DNA from: DATJPR01 sp963752915
Lineage (GTDB): Bacteria > Bacteroidota > Ignavibacteria > UBA10030 > UBA6906
Length of the DNA stretch: 64,000 nt
Assembly: GCA_963752915.1 (NCBI GenBank)
Contig: CAVVZZ010000002.1
Location: 62,001 to 126,000 of the forward strand
Direction: 5' to 3'
The notes beneath the pieces were generated by a model, which did no database searches, was not told the origin of the DNA, and saw only the letters and a program-made list of their open reading frames with translations. Made by a program: the position numbers and the translations under genes. Positions 27,201 through 34,614 of this stretch are shown piece by piece. How positions within the stretch are numbered: position 1 is the first letter of the stretch; each line of letters begins with the position of its first letter.

Positions 27201-27341
27201 TGCGGAAGGGAGTGGTTCTCCGTTCTGATCCGTGACGATGCCGTTGATCGCCGACGTCGTCACACCCTGTGCAAACACAGCGGGTGAGAACGCCAAGGCA
27301 AGCGCCACAAGCAAACATACTACACCGATAGCATTTCGCAT
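24228..27341 (-). CDS. TonB-dependent receptor with carboxypeptidase-regulatory domain (Oar-like)
   Basis: About 1,037 residues from ATG 27341 (AGAGG upstream); an in-frame extension to 27455 has no signal peptide. The signal peptide ends near AVFAQG. A carboxypeptidase-regulatory-like domain follows (INGIVTDQNGEPLPSANV, GYFNLLGLRAGGPYTITATMVGY), then a plug domain (RFNNIQIDGANDNDLFGLG, TRSGTNTYTGSAYFYGRN) and a 22-strand-type barrel ending in LGVRYSF with a terminal Phe. The layout resembles the Oar family of large TonB-dependent transporters. It would import a large or scarce substrate using the TonB/ExbBD system; a TonB gene lies at 32894. The substrate is unknown. Confidence 0.9.
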   Translation of the reverse strand: MRNAIGVVCLLVALALAFSPAVFAQGVTTSAINGIVTDQNGEPLPSANVVAVHVPSGTVYGISTRSDGYFNLLGLRAGGPYTITATMVGYRSQKEENIQLQLGQNLGINFKLVSEAVQLGEVNVVADRSSIISSSRTGAATNVSKEAIERLPTVSRSFQDFERISPFFIGSNAAGRNNRFNNIQIDGANDNDLFGLGTTGTPGGQANTNPISLDALQEFQIVIAPYDVRQNGFTGGGVNAITRSGTNTYTGSAYFYGRNQNQVGLGPTTPPQKVANFSELQTGFRVGGPIIPNQLFFFANGEITRRQAPSDVVLSAGGATGANVVPIPVDSAAKFANILRSRYGYDPGSFDAMTASRPSTKLFARIDWNINDQNRLTLRHNYVDASDDILQRTTAKFYYGNATYTFNSTTNQTVLQLSSTLGSQFSNELILGYTSIRDIRNTPGAAFPMVQIDYRGTALTLDAGSEQFSVANKLDQDIFEVTDNFTWLAGSNVFTFGTHNEFFNFTNLFIRNQYGFWEFPTVTAFDLNQPSRYQLSYSTVADPNWAAKFSALQYGLYAQVESQVLPNVKVTAGIRFDIPTLPDKPSYNKSVDSTFSSFGISTDKVPSGKVLWSPRIGFNWDVLSDKTTQVRGGVGVFTGRVPYVWISNQYGNTGIELARLDVSTASLLVNKFTGDPYNQPRTGFAPVTTSEIDVTDPNFKMPQLLRYNLAVDRQLPFDLVGTVEFMYSQTLNDVNYADINMRSADSTSSIDGRPMFRYANRKINNAFTNVLLMKNNSDGYQWNFTVQIQRPLMDGVFGTIGYTYGRSKDRNSVVSSQAYSQWRFNPVPGDPNNAPLAYSNWDRPNRVNAAVSYQHAWFNINEVEAPTTVTLAYGGFSGEPFSYTYNGDRNGDGELTNDLIYVPRSIADVPGMSASQYAALDAFINSDDYLKSHRGQIMDRNTARNPWIGHLDLHVGQVLPIFDTHRFEITIDLLNFNNMLNSNWGRERYVPNQNYSLINYNTTTKTYSFTPPTSGSVWQYNDLNSRWQAQLGVRYSF

Positions 27342-27741
27342 TATGCGCCTCTGTAAGAGTGTATTGTTGATTTGCGTAACCGTACTGGAAGAAAGACCAA
27401 GCTTAGGGATTCTACGGCCGGGAAACCGGCATCGAGGACTAATGAGATGCACCACACCGCCCAGGCGGGCGATTTTGTTGCGCCAACTTACGGAATCATT
27501 TTTGTAAACACAAGAGAAACAATGTTACCGAATCATTGTCGTTCACCAACGCTTGCGACATCCAAACACACGATGGAATTTTCACGGCGGAGCGGAAGGC
27601 AATGTGGATATGTGGATAAGATTTCGGAGCGGATCACCGGAGGACCCCTTTTTCTATTCCGGAAATTTCAGTAGATTCCACCAGCCATTCCACCCTCCTC
27701 CCCGGAGGACTTCGAACGTCTATCCTCACATTGAGGTGGTT
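27342..27741. other. Divergent intergenic region
   Basis: 400 bases between the TonB receptor (minus) and the aminotransferase (plus), which must hold both promoters. I found no convincing -35/-10 pair. A short CGCCC/GGGCG hairpin (27458-27471) followed by ATTTTG is visible, and GAGGTG before 27742 is the aminotransferase ribosome-binding site. Confidence 0.55.
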
Positions 27742-28821
27742 ATGCACAAGAAGCTCTTCATCCCTGGACCCACAGAAGTTGCACCGGAGGTTCTGGCAAA
27801 ACTCGCAACACCGATGATCGGCCATCGATCGAAAGATGCATCGAAGCTTCAACGCGAAATCAGTGAGAAAATGCAGAAGGTGATGTTCACTCAAAATCCC
27901 ATTATTCTATCCACGAGTTCCGGGTCAGGACTGATGGAAGGCTCGATCCGATCGCTGACAGCCAAGCGCGCCATAGTGTTTTCCGTGGGAGCCTTCGGAA
28001 ATCGATGGTTCAAGATGGCGGAATCGAACGGCGTCGGCGCAGATAAATGCGAAAGCGAATGGGGTCATCCGACAACCCCTGAAATGGTTGACAAATATCT
28101 CTCAACCGGCAAATACGACGTCATGACCGTGACCCACAACGAGACGAGCACGGGAATCATGAATCCGGTGGAGGAAATCGCCGAAGTAAAAAAGAAATAT
28201 CCGGATGTCCTCTGGTTGCTTGACGCCGTCAGTTCGATGGCGGGAACCAAGATCGACGTCGACGCACTTGGGGTTGATGTGTGCATCACCTCGACCCAGA
28301 AGGCCCTGGCCCTCCCGCCGGGAATGGCTATCGCGTCCGTGAGCAAGAAAGCGCTCGACCACGGAAAACTGGTCAAGAACCGCGGGTGGTACCTCGATAT
28401 TCTCGAGATATACAAGTATGTCGAAACGAAAGACTATCAGTACTCAGCGACCCCGTCGCTCCCCCATATGTTCGCGATGAATTTCCAACTCGATCGAATC
28501 CTCGCAGAAGGATTGGAGAACCGTTTCAAACGGCACAGGGAGATGGCCGAGTACACGCGCGCATGGGCAAAGGATCGCTTTGCACTCTATCCCGAGGAAC
28601 GCTACGCTTCGGTTACGCTGACAACAATCACGAACACGAAGGGGATTTCCGTCAAGAGTCTGAACGAAGAGCTTGGGAAACTCTGGATGCAGATTTCCAA
28701 CGGCTATGGTGATCTCAAGGAAAAGACTTTCCGCATCGCCCACATGGGTGAACTCACAATGGCCGATGTGAAAGAAGTAACCGCAGCGATCGACACCATT
28801 GTTCCGACACTCACAAAATAA
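27742..28821 (+). CDS. Class V aminotransferase (serine/alanine-glyoxylate or phosphoserine-type)
   Basis: 359 residues from ATG 27742 with GAGGTG upstream; an upstream in-frame extension is not protein-like. It opens with KLFIPGPTEVAPEVL and MIGHRSKDASKL, has the SSGSGLMEGSIRSL glycine-rich segment, LLDAVSSMAGTKIDVD (Asp binding the PLP pyridine nitrogen) and STQKALALPPGMA with the PLP lysine. This is the alanine-glyoxylate / serine-pyruvate aminotransferase branch of fold type I. It is followed on the same strand by a DUF1015 gene; in many Bacteroidota a phosphoserine aminotransferase, a phosphoglycerate dehydrogenase and a DUF1015 gene are grouped, so a role in serine synthesis is plausible but unproven. 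Confidence 0.88.
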   Translation: MHKKLFIPGPTEVAPEVLAKLATPMIGHRSKDASKLQREISEKMQKVMFTQNPIILSTSSGSGLMEGSIRSLTAKRAIVFSVGAFGNRWFKMAESNGVGADKCESEWGHPTTPEMVDKYLSTGKYDVMTVTHNETSTGIMNPVEEIAEVKKKYPDVLWLLDAVSSMAGTKIDVDALGVDVCITSTQKALALPPGMAIASVSKKALDHGKLVKNRGWYLDILEIYKYVETKDYQYSATPSLPHMFAMNFQLDRILAEGLENRFKRHREMAEYTRAWAKDRFALYPEERYASVTLTTITNTKGISVKSLNEELGKLWMQISNGYGDLKEKTFRIAHMGELTMADVKEVTAAIDTIVPTLTK

Positions 28822-28939
28822 GAGAAAGAATACGGGGGGAGAAAACTCGATGCGGCGAACTCGGAAGGAGCAGTGAAGGATTCGATGTGAAGCCGGCGAC
28901 GCGGCGATGTCGTGTCATGTCCCCTCGTAAAATCACCAC

Positions 28940-30184
28940 ATGGCAATCATACGACCTTTCCGGGGCTACCGGCCTACTCCTGATCTCGCAGCACGTGTCG
29001 CTGCACGCCCCTACGATGTCCTGAACTCCGACGAAGCACGGGTGGAGGCCGCCGGGAATCCCTATTCGTTCCTCCATGTAGGGAAGCCCGAGATCGACCT
29101 CCCCTCTGCGACATCGCTCTACGATGAACGTGTCTATTTGAAAGGCAAGGAGAACCTCGACAGATTCATCCATGACGGTATCTTGAAGCGGGACCCGGTT
29201 CCCTCGCTCTACGTGTATGCGCAGACGATGGATGGCCACACGCAGTACGGTCTCGTCGGCTGTGTTTCCGTCGACGAATATGTCAACGACACGATCAAGA
29301 AGCACGAGCTGACCCGGAAGGACAAAGAAGACGACCGGACGAAGCACGTGAAGGTCACGAACGCGCACTCGGGCCCGATCTTTCTCACCTATCGTGCCGA
29401 CGAAGAGCTGAACAGCATCACCTCCGAAGTCTGCGCCAGCAGACCCGACTTGGACTTCCTCGCATCTGACCTCATCCGGCATCAGCTCTGGGTCATCAAC
29501 ACCCCCGATCTCATCACCCGAATCACCGCGGCGTTCAGGGACATTCCCAATCTCTACGTCGCCGACGGGCACCATCGTTCCGCTGCGGCTGCCCGGGTCG
29601 GAAGAGAACTGGCGGAGTCGAACCCGCATCACACAGGCAATGAGGAATACAATTTCTTCCTCGCCGTGCTCTTCCCCCATGATCAGCTCCGGATCCTGGA
29701 CTACAATCGCGTCGTAAAGGACCTGAACGGCATGACCATCGATCAGTTTCTTGCAGCACTGAACGACGGCTTCTCGGTGTCACGGTCCGATTCCCCGGTG
29801 AAACCGTCACAAAAGGGCGACTACGGGATGTATCTGAAGGGGCAGTGGTATCTTCTCCATGCGAAACCCTCCCTGCTGGCTTCTGATGACCCCGTGGAAC
29901 GGTTGGATGTCTCTATCCTGCAGAATCATCTTCTCTCACCCGTGCTGGGAATCGACGACCCGAGGACCAACAAGCGGGTCGATTTCGTTGGAGGGATACG
30001 CGGCTTGGAGGAGCTGGAGCAGAGAGTCGACTCAGGCCAGATGGCCGTGGCGTTTTCGCTTCACCCCACGTCGATCGACGAGTTGCTGGTCATCGCCGAC
30101 GCCGGCAAGACCATGCCTCCGAAATCGACATGGTTCGAACCGAAGCTGCGCGATGGCGTGGTGGTCCATATGGTGTCCGATTAG
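28940..30184 (+). CDS. DUF1015 family protein
   Basis: 414 residues spanning the whole DUF1015 family: the start IIRPFRGYRPTPD, AARPYDVLNSDEAR, NPYSFLHVGKPEID, TRKDKEDDRTKHVK, the YVADGHHRSAAAARVG segment and NFFLAVLFPHDQLRILDYNRVV. The conserved His/Asp residues in DGHHR look catalytic or metal-binding, but no reaction has been established for the family. It lies 118 bases after the class V aminotransferase. The pairing of DUF1015 with serine-pathway aminotransferases is common in Bacteroidota, which points to a linked function in serine or cofactor metabolism. Confidence 0.88.
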   Translation: MAIIRPFRGYRPTPDLAARVAARPYDVLNSDEARVEAAGNPYSFLHVGKPEIDLPSATSLYDERVYLKGKENLDRFIHDGILKRDPVPSLYVYAQTMDGHTQYGLVGCVSVDEYVNDTIKKHELTRKDKEDDRTKHVKVTNAHSGPIFLTYRADEELNSITSEVCASRPDLDFLASDLIRHQLWVINTPDLITRITAAFRDIPNLYVADGHHRSAAAARVGRELAESNPHHTGNEEYNFFLAVLFPHDQLRILDYNRVVKDLNGMTIDQFLAALNDGFSVSRSDSPVKPSQKGDYGMYLKGQWYLLHAKPSLLASDDPVERLDVSILQNHLLSPVLGIDDPRTNKRVDFVGGIRGLEELEQRVDSGQMAVAFSLHPTSIDELLVIADAGKTMPPKSTWFEPKLRDGVVVHMVSD

Positions 30185-30210
30185 CCGATCTCTTCGGCAC
30201 TCGGCGCGAA

Positions 30211-30297
30211 GGGAAGCAGGGGACAGTGCACAGGGAACAGTGCAACGTTCATCAGTTCATGGTCATTCATAACTGTCCCCTGGTCCCCGTCCCCTGT
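30211..30297. repeat. Heptamer arrays in inverted orientation between convergent genes
   Basis: Left part AGGGGAC, AGTGCAC, AGGGAAC, AGTGCAA (30218-30245) reads as the reverse complement of the right part, which contains GTCCCCTG, GTCCCC and GTCCCCT (30275-30295). The two can pair as an imperfect hairpin between the stops of the convergent DUF1015 and sulfotransferase-like genes, and may act as a bidirectional terminator. Confidence 0.6.
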
Positions 30298-32147
30298 TAC
30301 CTCACGAGCAGCATCGCTTTCGTTGCCGTAAAGTTGCCCGCCTGAAGGCGATAGTAGTACACCCCACTCGCCAATCCATTCGCATTGAACGTAAAGGAAT
30401 ACTTCCCAGCCGCATACCGCCCGTCCGCCAGCGTTGCTACCTGGCGACCGAGCACATCGTAGACCACCAGACGCACATTACTGTCCCCTGTCCACTGTCC
30501 CCTGATCACTGTTGTTGGATTAAACGGATTCGGGTAGTTCTGGTCCAACCGCATCTCCGGCGGCACAGGCGAAGGAGCGCTCCCTGCGATGCCGTCGACA
30601 ATCCCGGGATTCCAGTTCAACCGGTATGCACGGTAGGAGAATATCCCGGGCGGGAGGTTGAGCTCATAGATCTTCGTACCGTCAGGTCTGACCTCGGAGA
30701 CGCTGGGATTTGTTGCCCCCCAGCAAATGAGTGAATTCCCGTTCGGCAGCCGCTGCACATAACCCATCGCTGAGCCGAAAATGTCCGGCGAGTTCCGATA
30801 TTGCCAGACCAGCCTGGAGGTCTTATCCGTCTGGTCAAGAGAATACTCGACTGCGCGCGAGAATGGGGGGTTGTGGAAATTCCCATTGTCAAAGAGTGTG
30901 AAATCCCCGTTCGCAATCCGGCGGAGGGCATGCTGATGAGAGAAACCGAGCGAGTCGTTGAGAAATCTGAACTGGTTGTGTTTGCCTCCCCATCGCCAGA
31001 TGATGTCGCCAGTCACACGATCGATCTTTGTGATTTCATCCATATGCCTGCACGAAAGGAGGATGTTGCCGTCGGTGTCGATCTCGAGCGCGTTCGCGTG
31101 GACATAATCAATCTGATTTGCGAGCAGGTTCTCGTGCGTCTCATCGGTGATGCCGTAGTGATCCCACGACCGCCATTGAAAGACGACATTTTTCTGTGCG
31201 TCGAGTTCCTGGATGATATTTCCGATGACGGTGGCCTTGGGATTCCCGCCGATGACGACTTTGCTCATGTCAACGATTTCCGGATCGTCGGCGAGGAGCA
31301 AGGCATGGCCGTCGGGCAGGAGGCGCAAATCATGGATATCCGTCGAGTAGCCGTTTCCACATTCAAATGTATCGACAATTGCGTAACTGCTGTCCAGCTC
31401 AAAATACGCGGGGGTGTCAAGGTCATAATAGGTCAGGAGGCCGTTCGGCTGGATCTTGAAATCCGTACAAGTGTTGGTCATCGCCCGATAAAACACCGGC
31501 GTGTCGTCATCTTCGAGGATCATGAGGTAGGGTGTAGCCCAGAAGGTAAATGCGAAGCTGTCCAGGAAGAGAAGCCCTGAAGACGTGTCTCCGTTGTCCA
31601 CAACCTGAGCGGTGGGGAAATCCGACGGCAGCGAGTCGGAGCCCGTCGAGACGATCTTTGTCATCGGACGCATAGGAGGTGGCGGGGTAAATCCCGGAGA
31701 GGGAGAGAGTTCCCGAATCAAAGAGGACGGGACCGACACTCTCCCCGGGGAAGTGCGAAAGACAAAAGAAAATTTCTCTGATGGATCAGCGGAACCTGTC
31801 AGGGCGTCCGCGGCGAGGTCCACACGGACATTTTCATTCCATGAGAACGGCGTTGAAGGCTTGAAGATAACCGTTTTCCCTTCGGATACGACGATCGTCC
31901 CTCGATGCCTTCCGCTGACAGATCCCACTACACGGAACAGCGAATCGGGATCCGGCAGCGGGCCGACCTCATGGTCAAGACGAACGATGATCGTTGATTG
32001 GGGAAGCACATACCGCGCACTGTCGGGGGGATAGAGGTACGCCACTCCTGAAGGTCGTCTGGGCAACGGTGAACCGGGGGAAATCCAAGACAGGAAAAGC
32101 AGGGAAAGGAAAACTCCAGTGGTACGGAATGGCTTCACGATAGACAT
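30297..32147 (-). CDS. T9SS-secreted arylsulfotransferase-like beta-propeller protein
   Basis: 616 residues with a signal peptide (VFLSLLFLSWISPG), an Ig-like N-terminal domain (about 40-150), then an arylsulfotransferase (ASST)-type beta-propeller (about 190-530) with IHDLRLLPDGHALLLAD, DYVHANALEIDTDGNILLSCRHMDEITKID, DIIWRWGGKHNQF and LPNGNSLICWGAT. A T9SS type A sorting domain closes it (YPNPFNPTT, VYDVLGR, SGVYYYRLQAG). ASST enzymes transfer sulfate between phenols; whether this one is active is unknown. Within the sorting domain IRGQWTGDSN replaces the usual strand because of a heptamer array at 30476-30510. That sorting domain is nearly the same as the one at 20637, suggesting duplication. 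Confidence 0.83.
   Translation of the reverse strand: MSIVKPFRTTGVFLSLLFLSWISPGSPLPRRPSGVAYLYPPDSARYVLPQSTIIVRLDHEVGPLPDPDSLFRVVGSVSGRHRGTIVVSEGKTVIFKPSTPFSWNENVRVDLAADALTGSADPSEKFSFVFRTSPGRVSVPSSLIRELSPSPGFTPPPPMRPMTKIVSTGSDSLPSDFPTAQVVDNGDTSSGLLFLDSFAFTFWATPYLMILEDDDTPVFYRAMTNTCTDFKIQPNGLLTYYDLDTPAYFELDSSYAIVDTFECGNGYSTDIHDLRLLPDGHALLLADDPEIVDMSKVVIGGNPKATVIGNIIQELDAQKNVVFQWRSWDHYGITDETHENLLANQIDYVHANALEIDTDGNILLSCRHMDEITKIDRVTGDIIWRWGGKHNQFRFLNDSLGFSHQHALRRIANGDFTLFDNGNFHNPPFSRAVEYSLDQTDKTSRLVWQYRNSPDIFGSAMGYVQRLPNGNSLICWGATNPSVSEVRPDGTKIYELNLPPGIFSYRAYRLNWNPGIVDGIAGSAPSPVPPEMRLDQNYPNPFNPTTVIRGQWTGDSNVRLVVYDVLGRQVATLADGRYAAGKYSFTFNANGLASGVYYYRLQAGNFTATKAMLLVR
30476..30510. repeat. Heptanucleotide array inside a coding sequence
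   Basis: CATTACT, GTCCCCT, GTCCACT, GTCCCCT, GATCACT in phase, the same block as at 20816-20850 with one base changed. It encodes part of the T9SS sorting domain on the minus strand. Confidence 0.75.
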
Positions 32148-32352
32148 CGGCAGGTCCCCCCTCTTCGAGGTGCGCCGACCCCCCTAGAACGCTCGCGGTA
32201 CGCAAGCCAGAGATCGTCGAACCTCAGGACGAAATTGCGCGTCCGTTCTCCGAACACGACATAATGGGTCAGACACAAGAATACAAAGAAGGTTTAAGAG
32301 CGAGAAAGGCGCTTGGCGGACAAACCGCGTAATCCGATCGAATTCGACATGG

Positions 32353-32395
32353 TGCAACCTGCTACGAAGCAGGTTGCATCCTGCTCCATGGCAGG
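32353..32395. repeat. Two consecutive hairpins sharing a CCTGC core (REP-like)
   Basis: First hairpin: TGCAACCTGCT (32353-32363), loop ACGA, AGCAGGTTGCA (32368-32378), 11 perfect pairs. Second: CCTGC (32380-32384), six-base loop, GCAGG (32391-32395). They lie directly after the 32406-32807 gene on the minus strand and may stabilise or end its transcript. The gap 32148-32405 holds nothing else I recognise. Confidence 0.6.
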
Positions 32396-32405
32396 TTGAC
32401 ATTTC

Positions 32406-32807
32406 TCACCGGTGGCGTCGTCTGCGATCGTCAGGATGATAAAATACCATTCTCTGACCTGTGCCGGGAGTGTCTCTCACCAGTGTTTGAGCACGATCCG
32501 TGAGCCCAACGTTCAGGGTGACTGTCGCACGGGGCTTGACCTCCACCCGATAGAGATTCCATGGTTTGTAGCATCGATATTCTACGCGGAATGAATATTC
32601 TCCGGGTGGAATCCTACCGATCACAAACCGGCCTTTTTCATCACTGATCGCGCCGTACTGATCTTCCCCGACGACCGCAAGGGCTCCTGCGATCGCTTTG
32701 CCGCTTTCAGCGTCACAGATCCGTCCCCGAACGGAGCCAAGTTCTGGTCGTGGTTCAAACGGCTCGAGGAACATAAAGAGACTGAGGATGAAGATGATCC
32801 GGTCCAT
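32406..32807 (-). CDS. Small carboxypeptidase-regulatory-like (CarboxypepD_reg) domain protein
   Basis: 133 residues: a hydrophobic N-terminus (IIFILSLFMFLEPF, a likely signal peptide or anchor) and a single Ig-like carboxypeptidase-regulatory domain with GSVRGRICDAESGKAIAGAL, GAISDEKGRFVIGRIPPGEYSFRVEY and VTLNVGL. The C-terminus is an Arg/His-rich tail (DDRRRRHR). The same fold forms the N-terminal domain of TonB receptors, but here it stands alone. It lies 86 bases after the TonB gene, so the two may be one transcript and act together at the envelope, perhaps as a binding partner or regulator. No enzymatic function is implied. Confidence 0.75.
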   Translation of the reverse strand: MDRIIFILSLFMFLEPFEPRPELGSVRGRICDAESGKAIAGALAVVGEDQYGAISDEKGRFVIGRIPPGEYSFRVEYRCYKPWNLYRVEVKPRATVTLNVGLTDRAQTLVRDTPGTGQRMVFYHPDDRRRRHR

Positions 32808-32833
32808 GGTGAGTCTCCAGGAATGGATCGATA

Positions 32834-32896
32834 GTTAATCGTTCACTGTTCACTGTCCACTGTTCCCTGTTCCCTGTTCCCTGTCCCCTGTCTTCA
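32834..32896. repeat. Heptanucleotide tandem array, seven perfect-phase units
   Basis: GTTCACT twice, GTCCACT, GTTCCCT three times and GTCCCCT at 32841-32889, with decayed units on each side. This is the clearest example of the GTYCMCT family and fills the 86-base gap between the TonB gene and the gene after it. Confidence 0.9.
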
Positions 32897-33598
32897 TCGC
32901 AACTTGAACACAAACGGAATGTGCACCCAAACCGAGACCGGCCCACCGGCATTATACGCCGGCGTGAAGACAAACTTCATCGCGGCTTCGCATGCTGCAT
33001 CGTCCAGGATCTCCAATGTCGTCTGTTCCACCGCGACCTTCTTCACCTTCCCATCCTTGCCTACGAGCAAGCGGACGAGGACTTTCCCTTCCAGTCCGGC
33101 ACGTCGTGCTGGTTCGGGATAGACCGGGACGACCGACGACACAAGTTCTGGATACTTCTCCACAACCTTGAAGATCGGCGGGTTGTCATCGTCTTCCATC
33201 ACCGCTGGTTTGGCGGCAACGTCACCTGTGCCATCAGTCTCCCCAGGTGACACCAGTGTCCTCCGCTCATCCTGCGAGTTGATCGTCTGATCCTTTGGAA
33301 CCAGCTCTTCCTTCACCGGGACTGGATTTCCGTCCTTGTGTTGACGGATGATATTCTCCTTTGGTGCGGCCGGCGGCTCAACGACGCCGTTGATCGTTTG
33401 CCTCGTGGCTTGATCGAAGATGATCGTTTTGAGATCGGGTTGGGGGAGTTGAACATCGTCGGTCTTGATCCATCGGAACTGGAGGGCTCCGACGATGCTG
33501 ACATGGAGGAACACGGAGAGGATAAAACCAATCGTCCAGTAGCGTTGCGCTACTTGCTTCAGTTCAAATGCACCGTACGGGATCGCTGCGCTTGACAT
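32894..33598 (-). CDS. tonB: TonB-family energy transducer
   Basis: 234 residues. One N-terminal membrane helix (WTIGFILSVFLHVSIVGAL, about residues 21-39) is followed by a linker rich in Pro, Lys and Glu, then a C-terminal TonB domain (about 150-234) with PVYPEPARRAGLEGKVLVRLLVGKDGKVKKV and AAMKFVFTPAYNAGGPVSVWVHIPF. TonB passes energy from the inner-membrane ExbB/ExbD motor to outer-membrane receptors such as the two encoded in this window. No exbB or exbD is adjacent. The start lies before the membrane helix without a better in-frame alternative. Confidence 0.9.
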   Translation of the reverse strand: MSSAAIPYGAFELKQVAQRYWTIGFILSVFLHVSIVGALQFRWIKTDDVQLPQPDLKTIIFDQATRQTINGVVEPPAAPKENIIRQHKDGNPVPVKEELVPKDQTINSQDERRTLVSPGETDGTGDVAAKPAVMEDDDNPPIFKVVEKYPELVSSVVPVYPEPARRAGLEGKVLVRLLVGKDGKVKKVAVEQTTLEILDDAACEAAMKFVFTPAYNAGGPVSVWVHIPFVFKLR

Positions 33599-33808
33599 GG
33601 CTGCCTCCGTGATGACGTGGAACCGATGCTACCACGGGGATTACAACCGCCATGCCAACATTCGCGTGCGAAATGGAGGGAGATTCGGTGTTCGGAATCG
33701 GCACGTCGTGCGGATTGCAACAACGCGGTCGCGCAAAACCGCGCCGCGAGGCTGAAGGTATTGCCGCGAAATGAGTTCTGCGGAATTGCAGATTGCAGTG
33801 GGTGAATG

Positions 33809-34459
33809 TTACAGCTGCTTGATGAGTTTCACGACCTTCCACACGAAGTTCACATCCTTCCGCTTCACGGTCACCGGCTCGAAGTCGGTATTCAACGGAA
33901 TAAGATGGATGTAGATCCCTTCGAATTTTACCTTCTTGAGTGTGTCTTCGCCGTTGACGCGAACGACACAGATGTCGCCGGAACGGGCCTCCTGCTGGGG
34001 ACTGACAATGACGACATCGCCGTCCTCGATGCGCGGAGACATCGATTGTCCTTTCACCTTCAGCGCGAATGCGCTGGGGTCGCGGATATCGTCGACCGTC
34101 ACAAAATCGTCGGCATAGTCGGGATGAAAGATCGTTGCGACCTTCCCCGCAGGAACCGCGGAAATGAGGGGAAGATCAACGAGTTTCGTTCTCCGTCTCC
34201 CCGAGCCCGGCAGGGGGATGACGTTATCGGGCCGCGAGGGGACAGGATACATCTCCCCATCGCCGGTAAGAAGCCAGTTCGGCTGAACCCCGGTCACTTT
34301 CGCAAGGGCCGTAATCGCAAGGCCGTCGGGGGTCTGCTCTCCCTTTTCCCATCTCTGGAGAGTCCTTGTCGCGACATCCACTTTGCCGGCAAGCGTTGCC
34401 TGATCCGCACCCTTGTTTTCCCGGGCTTCCCTGATCCTGTCGCCGATCGTAGTCTTCAT
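33809..34459 (-). CDS. XRE-type repressor with S24 self-cleavage domain (LexA/CI-like)
   Basis: 216 residues from ATG 34459 with GGAGGTGGG upstream; the frame extends further but without start signals. The N-terminal XRE helix-turn-helix (about residues 5-60: IREARENKGADQATLAGKV, TRTLQRWEKGEQTPDG) is joined to an S24/LexA-type peptidase domain: cleavage-site-like Ala104-Gly105 in SAVPAGK, Ser139 in VKGQSMSP and Lys175/176 in EDTLKKVKF. Such repressors cut themselves when RecA is activated, or on another signal. A consensus promoter on the minus strand and a palindrome sit between it and the divergent DUF72 gene, so it probably represses both. Confidence 0.9.
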   Translation of the reverse strand: MKTTIGDRIREARENKGADQATLAGKVDVATRTLQRWEKGEQTPDGLAITALAKVTGVQPNWLLTGDGEMYPVPSRPDNVIPLPGSGRRRTKLVDLPLISAVPAGKVATIFHPDYADDFVTVDDIRDPSAFALKVKGQSMSPRIEDGDVVIVSPQQEARSGDICVVRVNGEDTLKKVKFEGIYIHLIPLNTDFEPVTVKRKDVNFVWKVVKLIKQL

Positions 34460-34492
34460 TCCCACCTCCATGACACATTTGTCCATTGTGAC

Positions 34493-34521
34493 TTGACAAG
34501 ACGACAAAAATGTCGTATGTT
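34493..34521 (+). promoter_or_regulatory. Promoter of the DUF72 gene
   Basis: TTGACA at 34493-34498 and TATGTT at 34516-34521, separated by exactly 17 bases. The operator palindrome lies in the spacer, so a bound repressor would block polymerase. Confidence 0.7.
34501..34516. promoter_or_regulatory. Operator palindrome, probable S24 repressor site
   Basis: ACGACA-AAAA-TGTCGT, a perfect inverted repeat of 16 bases. It fills the spacer of the plus-strand promoter and lies just after the expected start of transcription of the minus-strand promoter, so one protein could repress both genes. Confidence 0.7.
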
Positions 34522-34529
34522 GCGTGCAG

Positions 34530-34558
34530 ATAATACGAACGATTTTCATCAATGTCAA
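34530..34558 (-). promoter_or_regulatory. Promoter of the S24 repressor gene
   Basis: On the minus strand TTGACA (34553-34558) and TATTAT (34530-34535) with a 17-base spacer, a near-consensus sigma-70 promoter. Transcription would start near 34523, leaving a leader of about 65 bases that includes the palindrome. Confidence 0.75.
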
Positions 34559-34614
34559 GCGGAGAAGAAGCGCCAATTGAACTCTCCGCGCCAACTTTTC
34601 GGGAGGGCTGTGTG

